Source of the DNA: Paeniroseomonas aquatica
GTDB taxonomy: Bacteria; Pseudomonadota; Alphaproteobacteria; Acetobacterales; Acetobacteraceae
Assembly: GCF_030409335.1 (NCBI RefSeq)
Contig: NZ_JAUFPN010000153.1
Coordinates: 233,327-297,326, forward strand
Direction of reading: 5' to 3'
Length of the DNA stretch: 64,000 nt
Positions 53,869-64,000 of the stretch are shown here, piece by piece (within the stretch, counting starts at the first letter, position 1; each line of letters starts with the position of its first letter). The position numbers and the translations under genes were made by a program. Below the pieces are notes generated by a model. The model was not told where the DNA came from. It saw nothing but the letters and a program-made list of their open reading frames with translations, and made no database searches.

Positions 53869-56193
53869 ATGACCGTCACCGTCGCAACCCTCGGCTTTCC
53901 CCGCATCGGGCCGCGCCGCGAGCTCAAGGTGGCGCTGGAGCGCTTCTGGTCCGGCAAGTCGGACCGCGCCGCCCTGCTCTCGACCGCCGCCGAGCTGCGC
54001 GCCAGGACCTGGGCGCGGCAGGCCGGCCTCGGCGTCGACCACGTGCCGAGCAACGACTTCTCCCTCTATGACCACGTGCTCGACACCAGCGCCATGGTCG
54101 GCGCCGTCCCGGCGATCTATGGCTGGCAGGGCGGCCCGGTCGGCCTCGATACCTACTTCGCCATGGCGCGCGGCGCCCAGGGGGAGGCGGAGCACGCCGA
54201 CTGCGGCCATGGCTGCCACCACAAGGCGGTGGACGTGCCGGCCGCCGAGATGACCAAGTGGTTCGACACCAACTACCACTACCTGGTCCCGGAATTCTCC
54301 TCCGGCCAGGCCTTCGCGCTGTCCTCCACCAAGGTCGTCGACGAGTACCTGGAGGCCAAGGCGCAGGGCATCGCCACCCGTCCGGTGCTGCTGGGACCGG
54401 TGACCTTCCTGAAGCTCGGCAAGAGCCATACCGAGGGGCTGCACCGACGCGAGCTGCTGCGCGCCCTGCTGCCCGTCTATGCCGAGGTCCTCGGCCGCCT
54501 GGCCGCGGCGGGGGCGGGCTGGGTGCAGATCGACGAGCCCTGCTTGGTGCTGGACCTGACCGCCGAGGACCACGCCCTGCTGGCCGAGGCCTATGCGGCG
54601 CTGGCCAAGGCGGCGCCCGGCATCCGGCTGATGCTCACCACCTATTTCGGCGCGCTGGGCGACAACCTCGACGCCGCCCTGGCGCTGCCGGTCGCCGGCC
54701 TGCACCTCGACCTCATCCGCGCCCCGGCGCAGCTCGAGACCGTGCTGGCCAGGGCGCGGCCGGAGCTGGTGCTGTCGCTCGGCGTCGTCGACGGCCGCAA
54801 CGTCTGGCGCGCCGACCTCGAGGCCCTGCTCGACCGGCTCGAGCCGGTGGTGGCGAGCGGCCGGGAGATCGTGCTGGCGCCCTCCTGCTCGCTGCTGCAC
54901 ACGCCGATCGACCTGGCGCAGGAGACCGCGCTCGACGCCGATGTCCGGAGCTGGCTGGCCTTCGCCGTCCAGAAGATCGAGGAGCTGGTGACGCTGGCCC
55001 GCGCGCTGAACGGCGGCCGTGCCGGCGTGGCCGGGCCGCTGCGCGATGCCTCCGCCGCCGCCGCCTCGCGCCGGACCTCGCCCAAGATCCACGATGCGGC
55101 GGTCAGCGAGCGCCTGGCCCGGGTGACCGCGGCGATGGGCCGGCGCCCGGCCGGCTTCGCCGAACGCCGCCCGCTGCAGGCCGGGCAGCTCGGCCTGCCG
55201 GCCTTCCCGACCACCACCATCGGCTCCTTCCCGCAGACCGAGGCGGTGCGCAAGGCCCGCTCCGCCCATGGCAAGGGCAGCCTGTCCGATGCCGACTACG
55301 AGGCCTTCCTGCGCGAGGAGACCGCCCGCACCGTGCGCTGGCAGGAGAGCATCGGCCTCGACGTGCTGGTGCACGGCGAGTTCGAGCGCAACGACATGGT
55401 GCAGTACTTCGGCGAGCAGCTCTCGGGCTTCGCCTTCACCAAACACGGCTGGGTGCAGTCCTACGGGTCCCGCTGCGTGCGGCCGCCGATCCTGTTCGGC
55501 GACGTCTCGCGGCCGAAGCCGATGACGGTCGCCTGGTGGTCCTATGCGCAGGGCCTGACGCAGCGGCCGATGAAGGGCATGCTCACCGGCCCGGTGACCA
55601 TCCTGAACTGGTCCTTCGTGCGCGACGACATCCCGCGCGCGCTGGCCTGCCGGCAGACCGCGCTCGCCATCCGCGACGAGGTGGTGGACCTGGAGCGGGC
55701 CGGCGCGAAGATCATCCAGATCGACGAGGCCGCGCTGCGCGAGGGCCTGCCGCTGCGCCGCGGCGACTGGGACGCCTACCTGGCCTGGGCGGTGGAGAGC
55801 TTCCGCCTGACCGCATCGGGCGTGGCCGACCGCACCCAGATCCATACCCACATGTGCTACTCGGAGTTCAACGACATCATCGCCGCCATCGGCGACATGG
55901 ATGCCGACGTGATCTCGATCGAGACCGCGCGATCCCGGATGGAGCTGCTCGGCGCCTTCGCCGACTACCGCTACCCGGCCGAGATCGGGCCCGGCGTCTA
56001 CGACATCCACTCGCCGCGGGTGCCCGCGGTGGCGGAGATGACCGAGCTGCTGCAGGCCGCCCGCGCGCGCCTGGCGGCGGACCAGCTCTGGGTCAATCCG
56101 GACTGCGGCCTCAAGACCCGCAAATGGCCGGAGACCGAAGCAGCCCTCATCAACATGGTGGCGGCCGCCCAGGCGGCGCGCGCCGCCGCCTGA
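53869..56193 (+). CDS. metE: cobalamin-independent methionine synthase
   Basis: Zinc enzyme of 774 residues that methylates homocysteine with 5-methyltetrahydrofolate polyglutamate. The N-terminal half ([21 protein letters not shown]) is the duplicated barrel. The C-terminal catalytic half has [33 protein letters not shown] and [15 protein letters not shown]. The zinc ligands are H661, C663 (IHTHMCYSE), E685 and C746 (NPDCGLKTR). The start is ATG 53869. The riboswitch upstream implies the cell also uses B12 and probably has MetH elsewhere. Confidence 0.98.
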   Translation: MTVTVATLGFPRIGPRRELKVALERFWSGKSDRAALLSTAAELRARTWARQAGLGVDHVPSNDFSLYDHVLDTSAMVGAVPAIYGWQGGPVGLDTYFAMARGAQGEAEHADCGHGCHHKAVDVPAAEMTKWFDTNYHYLVPEFSSGQAFALSSTKVVDEYLEAKAQGIATRPVLLGPVTFLKLGKSHTEGLHRRELLRALLPVYAEVLGRLAAAGAGWVQIDEPCLVLDLTAEDHALLAEAYAALAKAAPGIRLMLTTYFGALGDNLDAALALPVAGLHLDLIRAPAQLETVLARARPELVLSLGVVDGRNVWRADLEALLDRLEPVVASGREIVLAPSCSLLHTPIDLAQETALDADVRSWLAFAVQKIEELVTLARALNGGRAGVAGPLRDASAAAASRRTSPKIHDAAVSERLARVTAAMGRRPAGFAERRPLQAGQLGLPAFPTTTIGSFPQTEAVRKARSAHGKGSLSDADYEAFLREETARTVRWQESIGLDVLVHGEFERNDMVQYFGEQLSGFAFTKHGWVQSYGSRCVRPPILFGDVSRPKPMTVAWWSYAQGLTQRPMKGMLTGPVTILNWSFVRDDIPRALACRQTALAIRDEVVDLERAGAKIIQIDEAALREGLPLRRGDWDAYLAWAVESFRLTASGVADRTQIHTHMCYSEFNDIIAAIGDMDADVISIETARSRMELLGAFADYRYPAEIGPGVYDIHSPRVPAVAEMTELLQAARARLAADQLWVNPDCGLKTRKWPETEAALINMVAAAQAARAAA

Positions 56194-56203
56194 GCCGCAC
56201 CAA

Positions 56204-56229
56204 GGGGGCCGCGATCCGTCGCGGCCCCC
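56204..56229 (+). other. 11-bp hairpin between metE and metF
   Basis: GGGGGCCGCGA (56204-56214) pairs with TCGCGGCCCCC (56219-56229) around a TCCG loop, ten bases after the metE stop. There is no T-run, so it may only reduce read-through or protect the upstream mRNA. Confidence 0.5.
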
Positions 56230-56281
56230 TCCTGCCCCTGCCGCGCCACGACCGCGGCCGCCGATGTGAAGGAAGCCGAGC

Positions 56282-57241
56282 ATGAGCAACATGGAGACTT
56301 TGGCGCCGGTCCTGCGGCGCTGGCTGTCGAGCGAGCGGATCGAGCCCCTGCCGATGCGCGACGCGGCGCAGCCGGCACCGCTGCTGTCCTTCGAGTTCTT
56401 CCCGCCCCGCACCGAGGCGCTGGAGCAGCAGCTCTGGGCCTGCATCAAGCGCCTGGCGCCGCTGGCGCCGCGTTTCGTCTCGGTGACCTACGGCGCCGGC
56501 GGGACCACGCATGAGCGCACCCATGCGACCGTCGCCCGCCTCGCCCGTGAGACGGAGCTGGTGCCGGCCGCGCACCTCACCTGCGTCGGCGCCACCCGCG
56601 AGGAGGTCGACGCGGTGGCGCGCGGCTACTGGGAGGCCGGCGTGCGCCACATCGTGGCGCTGCGCGGCGATCCCGCCCCAGGCACGGATTATGCGCCGCA
56701 TCCCGGCGGCTATGCCTATGCCAGCGACCTGGTCGCCGGGCTGCGGCGGATCGCCGATTTCGAGATCTCGGTCGCCGCCTACCCCGAGATGCACCCGACG
56801 GCGCGGAGCCCGGAGGATGATCTCGATAGCCTCAAGCGCAAGCTCGACAACGGGGCGACGCGGGCCATCACCCAGTACTTCTTCGACACCGCGACCTACC
56901 TGCGGTTCCTCGACCGCTGCCTGGCCGCCGGCATCACCGCGCCGATCGTCCCCGGCATCATGCCGGTGTCGAATTTCGCCCAGGCCGCCCGCTTCTCGGC
57001 GATGTGCGGCACGAGCGTCCCGGCTTGGCTGGGCCACCTGTTCGAAGGGACCGAGGATGCGCCGGAGATCCGCCGCATCGTGGCCAGCATCGTCGCCGCC
57101 GAGCAGGTCCGCACGCTGCAGGCCAACGGCGTCGACGAATTCCACTTCTACACGCTGAACCGTCCCGAGCTGACCCATGCGATCGCCCATATCCTCGGCG
57201 TGCGGCCGAGACCGGGCAGCGTGGCCGCCCAGGCCGGGTGA
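56282..57241 (+). CDS. metF: 5,10-methylenetetrahydrofolate reductase
   Basis: FAD enzyme (319 residues) that makes 5-methyltetrahydrofolate, the methyl donor used by MetE and MetH. It has [18 protein letters not shown] with the catalytic glutamate, [38 protein letters not shown] and [21 protein letters not shown] 56282 lies 88 bases after metE, so it is probably in the same riboswitch-controlled transcript. Its stop is only three bases from the end of the convergent permease gene. Confidence 0.97.
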   Translation: MSNMETLAPVLRRWLSSERIEPLPMRDAAQPAPLLSFEFFPPRTEALEQQLWACIKRLAPLAPRFVSVTYGAGGTTHERTHATVARLARETELVPAAHLTCVGATREEVDAVARGYWEAGVRHIVALRGDPAPGTDYAPHPGGYAYASDLVAGLRRIADFEISVAAYPEMHPTARSPEDDLDSLKRKLDNGATRAITQYFFDTATYLRFLDRCLAAGITAPIVPGIMPVSNFAQAARFSAMCGTSVPAWLGHLFEGTEDAPEIRRIVASIVAAEQVRTLQANGVDEFHFYTLNRPELTHAIAHILGVRPRPGSVAAQAG

Positions 57242-57244
57242 CGG

Positions 57245-58114
57245 CTACCGCAGGGTCGGGTCCAGCCGGTCGCGCAGCCAGTCGCCCAGCACCGAGACCG
57301 AGAAGGTGGTCAGCACGATGACCGCGGCGGGGGAGAGCAGGATCCAGGGCGCCCGGGTCAGGTACTCCCGCCCGTAGCCGACCATGGAGCCGAGCGAGGT
57401 CTCCGGCGGCTGCACCCCGAGGCCGAGGAAGGAGAGCCCGCTCTCCAGCAGGATGATCTCGGGGAAGGCCAGCGTCATCGAGACGATGAGCGTCGAGGCG
57501 ATGTTCGGCAGCACGTGCCGGCCATAGACCCGCCACGGCGAGGCGCCGAGCTGGCGCACCGCCGCGGCATAGCCCTGGGCGCCTGCCGAGACCGCCAGCC
57601 CGCGGGCGATGCGGGCATAGCGCTCCCAGGCATGCAGCCCGAGCAGGCAGACGAACAAGGTCAGCGAATTGCCGAAGAAGGCCAGCACCGAGAGCGCCAG
57701 GATCAGGAAGGGCAGGCTGGCCGAGAAATCGACCAGCGCCAGCACCACCTGGTCCACGACGCCGCGGCAATGCGCCGCGAGGAAGCCGAGCGTCGTGCCG
57801 ATCACCGCGCCGATGATCGTCGCCCCGAAGGCGATCAGCAGGCTCATCCGGATCGAGTACACGAGCCGGGAGAGCACGTCCCGCCCCAGCTCGTCCGTCC
57901 CGAGCGGATGCGGCGCCACCCCGCCGAAGCCGATCGGCGGCGAGAGCCTGTTGCGCAGGTCGAGTGCGGTATAGCCATAGGGGCTGACCACATCCGCCAG
58001 CAGCGCGATGCCCAGCATCAGCAGCAGCCAGACCCCGGCGAAGACCACCAGCGCCGGCAGCCCCCGCGGCGCCGCCGGCGGGGCGAGGGTGACCGGCAGG
58101 GCGGCCTCGGACAT
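57245..58114 (-). CDS. ABC transporter permease (DppC/OppC type)
   Basis: Inner-membrane permease of 289 residues with about six membrane helices; the first is at about 20-42. The periplasmic loop has PHPLGTDELGRDVLSRLVYS, the DppC family mark. The cytoplasmic EAA loop is YAAAVRQLGASPWRVYGRHVLPN, which docks with the ATPases. It is the last gene of the importer operon, one base after the partner permease. It converges on metF with no room for a terminator. Confidence 0.94.
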   Translation of the reverse strand: MSEAALPVTLAPPAAPRGLPALVVFAGVWLLLMLGIALLADVVSPYGYTALDLRNRLSPPIGFGGVAPHPLGTDELGRDVLSRLVYSIRMSLLIAFGATIIGAVIGTTLGFLAAHCRGVVDQVVLALVDFSASLPFLILALSVLAFFGNSLTLFVCLLGLHAWERYARIARGLAVSAGAQGYAAAVRQLGASPWRVYGRHVLPNIASTLIVSMTLAFPEIILLESGLSFLGLGVQPPETSLGSMVGYGREYLTRAPWILLSPAAVIVLTTFSVSVLGDWLRDRLDPTLR

Positions 58115-58115
58115 C

Positions 58116-59045
58116 TCAGGCCCCCCGCACGGCGTTGCGCAGCCGCGGGTCGAGCGCGCCATAGAGCAGGTCGACCACCAGGTTGGCGGTGACCATGGTG
58201 GCGGCGACCAGCAGCAGGATGCACTGCACCACCGCGAGGTCGCGGTTGGCGACCGCCACCACCAGCAGCCGCCCGACGCCGGGCCAGGAAAAGACGCTCT
58301 CGACCACCACCGCCCCGGCGATCAGGCTGCCGACCATGAAGCCGATGATGGTCACCGTCGGGATCGCCGCATTCGGCAGCGCATGGCCCCAGACCACCGC
58401 CCGCCAGGGCACGCCCTTGGCCGAGGCGGTGCGGATATAGGGCTGGCCCAGCACCTCCAGCATCGCGCTGCGGGTGAAGCGCGCCAGCACCGCCGCGCCG
58501 CCGACGCCCATGGTGACGATGGGCAGGATCGCATGCCGCCAGCTGTCCTGCCCGCCCGAGGGCAGCCAGCCCAGCTGCACCGCGAAGACCAGCACCAGCA
58601 GTAGGCCGAGCACGAAGGAGGGAACGGTGAAGCCGGCGACCGCCAGCACCATCACCGCCCGGTCGATCAGCGAATTGCGGTGCAGCGCCGCGGTGATGCC
58701 GGCGGGGATGCCGATGCAGAGCTTGATGAGCAGCGCCGGGACGGTCAGCGCCAGCGTCGCCGGGATGCGCTCGGCGACCAGGGTGATGGCCTCCCGCCCG
58801 TCCCGCATCGAGCGGCCGAGGTCGCCGCGGAGGATCGCCCCGAAGTAGCGGAGGTACTGCACATACAGCGGCTCCTCCAGCCCCCAGGCCTGGCGGAAGG
58901 CGGCGACCGCCTCGGGCGGGGCATCGGCGCCCATGATGATCTGCGCCGGGTCGCCCGAAAGCCGCAGCACGAGGAAGGCGAAGCTGACCACCAGCACGAT
59001 GGTGACCGCGGCGCGCAGCAGCCGGAAGCCGAGGAAGCGGAGCAT
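58116..59045 (-). CDS. ABC transporter permease (DppB/OppB type)
   Basis: Permease of 309 residues with six predicted helices. It begins LRFLGFRLLRAAVTIVLVVSFAFLVLRLSGDPA, followed by GLEEPLYVQYLRYFGAILRGDLGRSM, typical of DppB. The EAA loop is YIRTASAKGVPWRAVVWGHALPN. Its start overlaps the upstream ATPase stop (TGATG). It pairs with the DppC-type permease to form the channel. Confidence 0.94.
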   Translation of the reverse strand: MLRFLGFRLLRAAVTIVLVVSFAFLVLRLSGDPAQIIMGADAPPEAVAAFRQAWGLEEPLYVQYLRYFGAILRGDLGRSMRDGREAITLVAERIPATLALTVPALLIKLCIGIPAGITAALHRNSLIDRAVMVLAVAGFTVPSFVLGLLLVLVFAVQLGWLPSGGQDSWRHAILPIVTMGVGGAAVLARFTRSAMLEVLGQPYIRTASAKGVPWRAVVWGHALPNAAIPTVTIIGFMVGSLIAGAVVVESVFSWPGVGRLLVVAVANRDLAVVQCILLLVAATMVTANLVVDLLYGALDPRLRNAVRGA

Positions 59046-60024
59046 CAGGCGGCCTTTCTGGGGCGGACATCGCCCTGCGCGACATGGCAGGCGACCAGCC
59101 TGCCGTCGCCGGCGCGCGGCTTCAGCACCGGGTCCGCCTGCGCGCACATCGGCACCGCCGCGGCGCAGCGGGGGTGGAAGGCGCAGCCGGCGGGCCGGTC
59201 GGCCGGATTGGGCGGATCGCCGGCCAGCAGGATGCGGCGCTGGCGGCGGCCAGGATGCGGGATGGCCGAGACCAGTGCCTGGGCATAAGGGTGCGCCGGG
59301 TCCTGCAGCACCGCATCCGGCTCGCCTTCCTCGACGATGCGGCCGAGGTACATCACGGCCACCCGGTGGCTCACCTGCCGCACCGCCCGCAGGTCGTGGC
59401 TGACGAAGAGGATGGCGGTGCCGAGCCGCGCCTGCAGCTCGACCAGCAGGTTCATCACCTGCGCCTGGATCGAGACGTCGAGCGCGCTGATCGGCTCGTC
59501 GCAGACCAGCAGCGCGGGGTCGGTCGCTAGGGCGCGGGCCAGCACCGCCCGCTGCCGCTGGCCGCCGGAGAGCTCATGCGGATATTGCCGGCCCTGGTCC
59601 GGCCGCAGCCCGACCTCCCGCAGCAGGGTGGCGACGCGCTCCGCCCGGTCCGGCAGGCCGTGGATCTCGAGCGGCTCGGCCACCTGCGCGCCGACCGTCA
59701 TGCGCCGGTCGAGCGCGCCGAGCGGGTCCTGGAAGACCATCTGCATCCGCGCCCGCAGCGCCCGCCAGGCCGGCGTGCCGGGGGGCGGCATCGGCTGCCC
59801 CTCGAAGGCGACGCGGCCGGCATCGGGTGCCTCCAGCCCCAGCACCAGCCGCCCGGTGGTGGACTTGCCGCAGCCGCTCTCGCCGACGAGCCCCAGGGTC
59901 CGCCCCCGTTCCAGGGTCAGCGAGACGCCATCCACCGCCCGCACCGCGGCCGGCCGGCCGAAGACGCCGCGCCGCATCCAGTAGCGCCGGACCAGCCCCT
60001 CGGCCGCCAGCAGGGGAAGGTCCC

Positions 60025-60028
<4 letters not shown>
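59045..60028 (-). CDS. ABC transporter ATP-binding protein (DppF/OppF type)
   Basis: A 327-residue ATPase. Walker A GESGCGKSTTGR, Q-loop MVFQDPLGALDRRMTV, signature LSGGQRQRAVLARAL, Walker B LLVCDEPISALDV and the H-loop SHDLRAV are present. The C-terminal extension GDPPNPADRPAGCAFHPRC and AVPMCAQ is the cysteine-bearing oligopeptide-transporter domain. It overlaps the DppD-type gene by four bases. Confidence 0.95.
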
Positions 60029-60982
<954 letters not shown>

Positions 60983-60990
<8 letters not shown>

Positions 60991-62545
60991 CCCAGTTGCC
61001 CGCCCGGAAGTCCATCAGGAAGGATTGCGCCGCCCGCCAGCGGATGGCGCGGCGCTTGCCGGTGAAATTCGCGGCCTGGTGCAGCATGGCATAGGCCGGG
61101 TCCTCGTTCTCCAGGATGCCCAGCAGCCGCCGCATCGCCGCCCGGCGCCTGGCCGTGTCCATCTCGGATTCCAGCGCCTCCACCGCGGCGAAGGCCTCCT
61201 CGTTCGCCCATTCGCCGCCGGCGGGGTGCGAGCCATGCCGGCCCCAGACGCCCGGCATGTTGGAGACGGGATCGGCGATGAAGACGGTGCTCGACCAGTC
61301 CCGCAGCGCCCGGTCCGGGCCGGGGGCCAGCACCTGGTTCCAGTTCTCCCGCATCTCGATCTTCACGTTCAGCCCGGCCGCCCGCCAATTCTCCACCAGC
61401 ACCTGCGCGGTCGGCGTCTGCGCGGTGTAGTAGTTGTTCAGCAGCCGGTAGGGGATGACCTCGCCCTTGTAGCCGCTGGCCTTCACCAGGGCGCGGGCCT
61501 CGGCCAGGTCGAAGCGCGGCTGCGGCCAGTCCTCCAGGTACATCCCGGCATAGAAGGGGAATTGCATCCCCCGCGGCACCTCGGTCCGCCCGGCCCAGAG
61601 CCCCTCGATGATCGCGGCGCGGTCGATCGACAGGCCGAGGGCGCGGCGGATGCGGGCATCGGCCAGTTGTGGATGGGTCTTGTCGAAGGCGATGAAGCGG
61701 TGATTGGCGATCAGCCCGCCCTGCACCTCAAAGGCCCGGTTGCGCTCGATCTCGCCGATCTGGTCGGGCGGGATGTCGCAGGCGAAGTCGTATTCGCCCG
61801 AGAGCAGCCCGGCGATCCGCGCTGAGACCTCCGGCACCTCGAGGAAGCGGATGCGCCGCAGCGGCGGCCGCCCGCCCCAGTACTCATCGAAAGCCTCCAG
61901 CAGCAGGGAGGTATCGGGGCGGAATTCGGCGACGCGATAGGGCCCGGTGCCGATCGGCTTGCGCGCCCATTCCAGCCAGCTTCCCGCTTCCGCCAATGCC
62001 CGGCGGTTGACCACGATGCCGATGCGGTGGCCCAGCCGCTTGTCGAGCGCCGGGTCCGGCCGTTCCGTGACGAAGCGCAGCCGGTGCCGCCCCAGCACCT
62101 CCACCGTCAGCCCGGGGAAGACCGCCCGCCCCTGGGCGCGGACCTCCTGCGGCACCCGCGCGGCGATGCCGGAGGCGCCGCCCATCAGCCGCTCCGGTCC
62201 GAAGGAGGCCGCGACATCCTCGGCCACCATCTCGTCGCCGTTGTGGAAGCGGACGCCGGGGCGCAGCTCCACCTCCACCCGCCGCGCATCCAGCCGGGTC
62301 CAGCTGAGCGCCAGGCCGGGCCGCGGGGCCAGGGTGGTGATCCAGTCGGTATCGACCAGCGGCTCGGTGTAGCAGGCGAAATGCCGCGTCCCGACGTTGG
62401 AATTCTCCCGCGCCACGTCCAGCGTATTGGAGTTGGCGATCTTCTGCACCGCGACGGTGACCGAAGGCCGCGCATCCTGCGCGACCGCCAGCCGCGGCAG
62501 GGCCGGTGCGGCCAACAATCCCAAGGTGGTGCGGCGCGACAGCAC
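60983..62545 (-). CDS. ABC transporter substrate-binding protein (peptide type), copy 2
   Basis: Family 5 periplasmic binding protein of 520 residues. The N-terminus LSRRTTLGLLAAPALPRLAVAQ is a signal with two arginines (R4, R5), possibly Tat-dependent. Family blocks are VRFHNGDEMVAEDVAASFG, PIGTGPYRVAEFRPD, ARIRRALGLSIDRAAIIEGLWAG and ENEDPAYAMLHQAANFTGKR. The start is GTG 62545, three bases after the upstream paralogue. It resembles that neighbour along its whole length, so the two came from a tandem duplication. The ligand is unknown. Confidence 0.93.
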
Positions 62546-62548
62546 GCC

Positions 62549-64000
62549 TCAGGCCCCCCAGTTCGCCGCGCGGAAGTCCATGGCGAAGGCCGGCGCCGCC
62601 TTCCAGCGGATATCCTTCCGCTTCGCCGTGAAGGTCGCGTTCTGGTGCAGCACGGTATAGGCGGGGTCCTCCCGCTCGGCGATCTCCAGCATGCGGCGGA
62701 AGGCCTGCTTGCGCTGCGCCCGGTCGGTCCCGGTCTCCAGCGCACGGCAGAGGGTGTTGAACTCCTCGTTGGCGTATTCGCCGACCTGCTGCTGCTGCCC
62801 GTTCGGGCCATGCTGGTTCACCAGGGAGGAGACGGGGTCGCTGAACAGCCCGCTGTTGGACCAGTCGCGCACCGCGCGGGTCGCCCCCGGCTCCAGGATC
62901 TGCGACCAATTCTCCTTCATCTCGATCTGCACGTTCAGCCCGGCCGCGCGCCACATCTCGACCAGCACCTGCGCCGTCGGCGTCTGGTTGGTGTAGTAGT
63001 TGTTCAGCAGGCGATAGGGGATCGGGTCGCCCTTGTAGCCGGCCTCGCGCAGCAGGCGGCGGGCCTCCGCCAGGTCGAATTTCGGCACCGACCAGTCACC
63101 CACGAACATGTCGCCGTAGAATTCCCACTGCAGCCCGCGCGGGATGCTGGTGCGCCCCGCCCAGAGGCTGTCGACGATCGCCTGCCGGTCGATCGCATGG
63201 GTGAAGGCGCGCCTGACCCGCGCATCCCGCAGCGGCGCATGGTTCCTATCGAACACCGTCAGCCGGTGGTTCGGGATGGTGCCGCCCTGCACCTCGAAGC
63301 CGCGGTTGCGCTCGATGCCCGAGATCTGGTCGGGCGGGATGTCGCAGGCGAAATGGTACTCGCCCGAGAGCAGCCCGTTGACGCGGGAGGAGACCTCGGG
63401 GACCTCGACGAAGCGGAGCTGCTTCAGCGGCGGCCGGCCGCCCCAGTACTCGTCATGCGCCACCAGGGTCAGCGAATGGTCGGCGCGGAATTCGGCGACC
63501 TTGTAGGGCCCGGTGGTGACCGGCTTGCGCGACCAGTCGAGCCAGGTGGCGGCCTCGGCATAGCCGCGCCGGCTGCCGATCTCGGCGCCGTAGCGGGCCA
63601 TGCGGCCCTCCAGCGTCACGTCCGGCGTGCGGTTGATCCAGCGGACCGTGTACTTGTCCACCACCTCGATCCGCTCGATGCCGGGGAAGGAGCGGTTGGC
63701 GACGGCCGGCACCTCGATCGGCAGTTCCTTGCCGGTGCGGCCGGGGTTCACCTCGCCGACCCGGATGGTGGCGCCGCTGTTCGGCCCGCCCGGGCCGAAC
63801 ATGCGGTCGTTGCCGAAGGAGAAGGCGACATCCTCGGCGGTGAGCTCGTCGCCGTTGTGGAACTTCACGCCCTGGCGGAGCTTGAGTTCGACCACGCTGT
63901 CGCTGAGGCGCCGCGCCTCGGTCGCCAGCACCGGGATGGTCTCCAGCTTGCCGGCATAGTCGCGCCCGAGCAGCCCTTCCCAGAGCGAGGTGACCATCAC
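62549..64000 (-). CDS. ABC transporter substrate-binding protein (peptide type), copy 1, N-terminus outside window
   Basis: 484 codons including the stop are visible; by alignment with its neighbour about 53 residues, including the signal peptide, lie beyond the right edge. Family blocks are VKFHNGDELTAEDVAFSFGND, PVTTGPYKVAEFRADHS, ARVRRAFTHAIDRQAIVDSLW and EREDPAYTVLHQNATFTAKRK. It shares NNYYTNQTPTAQVLVEMWRA with the downstream copy, with small changes. It is upstream of the whole importer operon, so the promoter lies outside the window. Confidence 0.93.
   Translation of the reverse strand: MMVTSLWEGLLGRDYAGKLETIPVLATEARRLSDSVVELKLRQGVKFHNGDELTAEDVAFSFGNDRMFGPGGPNSGATIRVGEVNPGRTGKELPIEVPAVANRSFPGIERIEVVDKYTVRWINRTPDVTLEGRMARYGAEIGSRRGYAEAATWLDWSRKPVTTGPYKVAEFRADHSLTLVAHDEYWGGRPPLKQLRFVEVPEVSSRVNGLLSGEYHFACDIPPDQISGIERNRGFEVQGGTIPNHRLTVFDRNHAPLRDARVRRAFTHAIDRQAIVDSLWAGRTSIPRGLQWEFYGDMFVGDWSVPKFDLAEARRLLREAGYKGDPIPYRLLNNYYTNQTPTAQVLVEMWRAAGLNVQIEMKENWSQILEPGATRAVRDWSNSGLFSDPVSSLVNQHGPNGQQQQVGEYANEEFNTLCRALETGTDRAQRKQAFRRMLEIAEREDPAYTVLHQNATFTAKRKDIRWKAAPAFAMDFRAANWGA

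Overview
The window is chromosomal DNA of very high GC content. Its gene content and order point to an alphaproteobacterium, most likely of the Acetobacteraceae (Roseomonas-like). The pointers are the lptC-lptA-lptB-rpoN-hpf cluster, the ffh-rpsP-rimM-trmD-rplS run, an NDUFA9-like reductase, DUF1150, DUF1289 and DUF2336 proteins, and heavy use of ATGA/TGATG gene overlaps. The family assignment is inference; no rRNA is present. I found no transposase, integrase, phage gene or CRISPR array, so this looks like core genome with accessory patches.

Layout. 1-1626 (minus): a diguanylate cyclase coupled to a DUF2336 protein cut by the window edge. 1757-5647 (plus): dapD-dapE, an unknown membrane protein and a leucine-rich-repeat protein kinase. 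Two hairpins at 5647-5751 separate this from the convergent def-fmt-truA operon. 8066-8906: an Hsp20-type chaperone and a DUF1150 protein, closed by a clear terminator. 8981-13794 (minus): lptC-lptA-lptB-rpoN-hpf, for LPS export, sigma-54 and ribosome hibernation. 14014-14880 (minus): a tRNA-Leu(CAG) with a good promoter, followed by rnd. 14977-22131 (plus): an NDUFA9-like protein, then gltD-gltB (ammonium assimilation). 22260-32092: a mosaic of single genes (two GSTs, a TPR protein, an SDR, an alpha/beta hydrolase, a FAH-fold sugar-acid enzyme, an M23 protein, a class II aldolase, SelO and a NYN-LOTUS protein). 32223-38505 (plus): thrS, infC, ffh, rpsP, rimM, trmD and rplS. 38576-41752: leuC-leuD-leuB. 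41833: tRNA-Arg(ACG). 42983-46268: a Tat-exported solute-binding protein with a dimethylformamidase-like enzyme. 46290-49955: cytochrome b561 and three glycosyltransferases. 50041-53168: an FdhF/YdeP-type molybdoenzyme with FdhD. 53500-57241: metE-metF behind a palindromic operator candidate, a promoter and a cobalamin riboswitch. 57245-64000 (minus): a six-gene peptide-type ABC importer with two paralogous binding proteins.

Points of most interest: infC almost certainly starts at an AUA codon; metE-metF appears to have two layers of control; a dimethylformamidase-like gene is paired with a lone binding protein; a NYN nuclease is fused to a LOTUS-like domain; and a four-unit decamer array with an AT-rich palindrome lies between the sugar-acid gene and the M23 gene. 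I did not find a clear, wholly new multi-gene defence or biosynthetic system. All start sites, domain calls and motif positions come from reading the sequence and have not been checked by database search.
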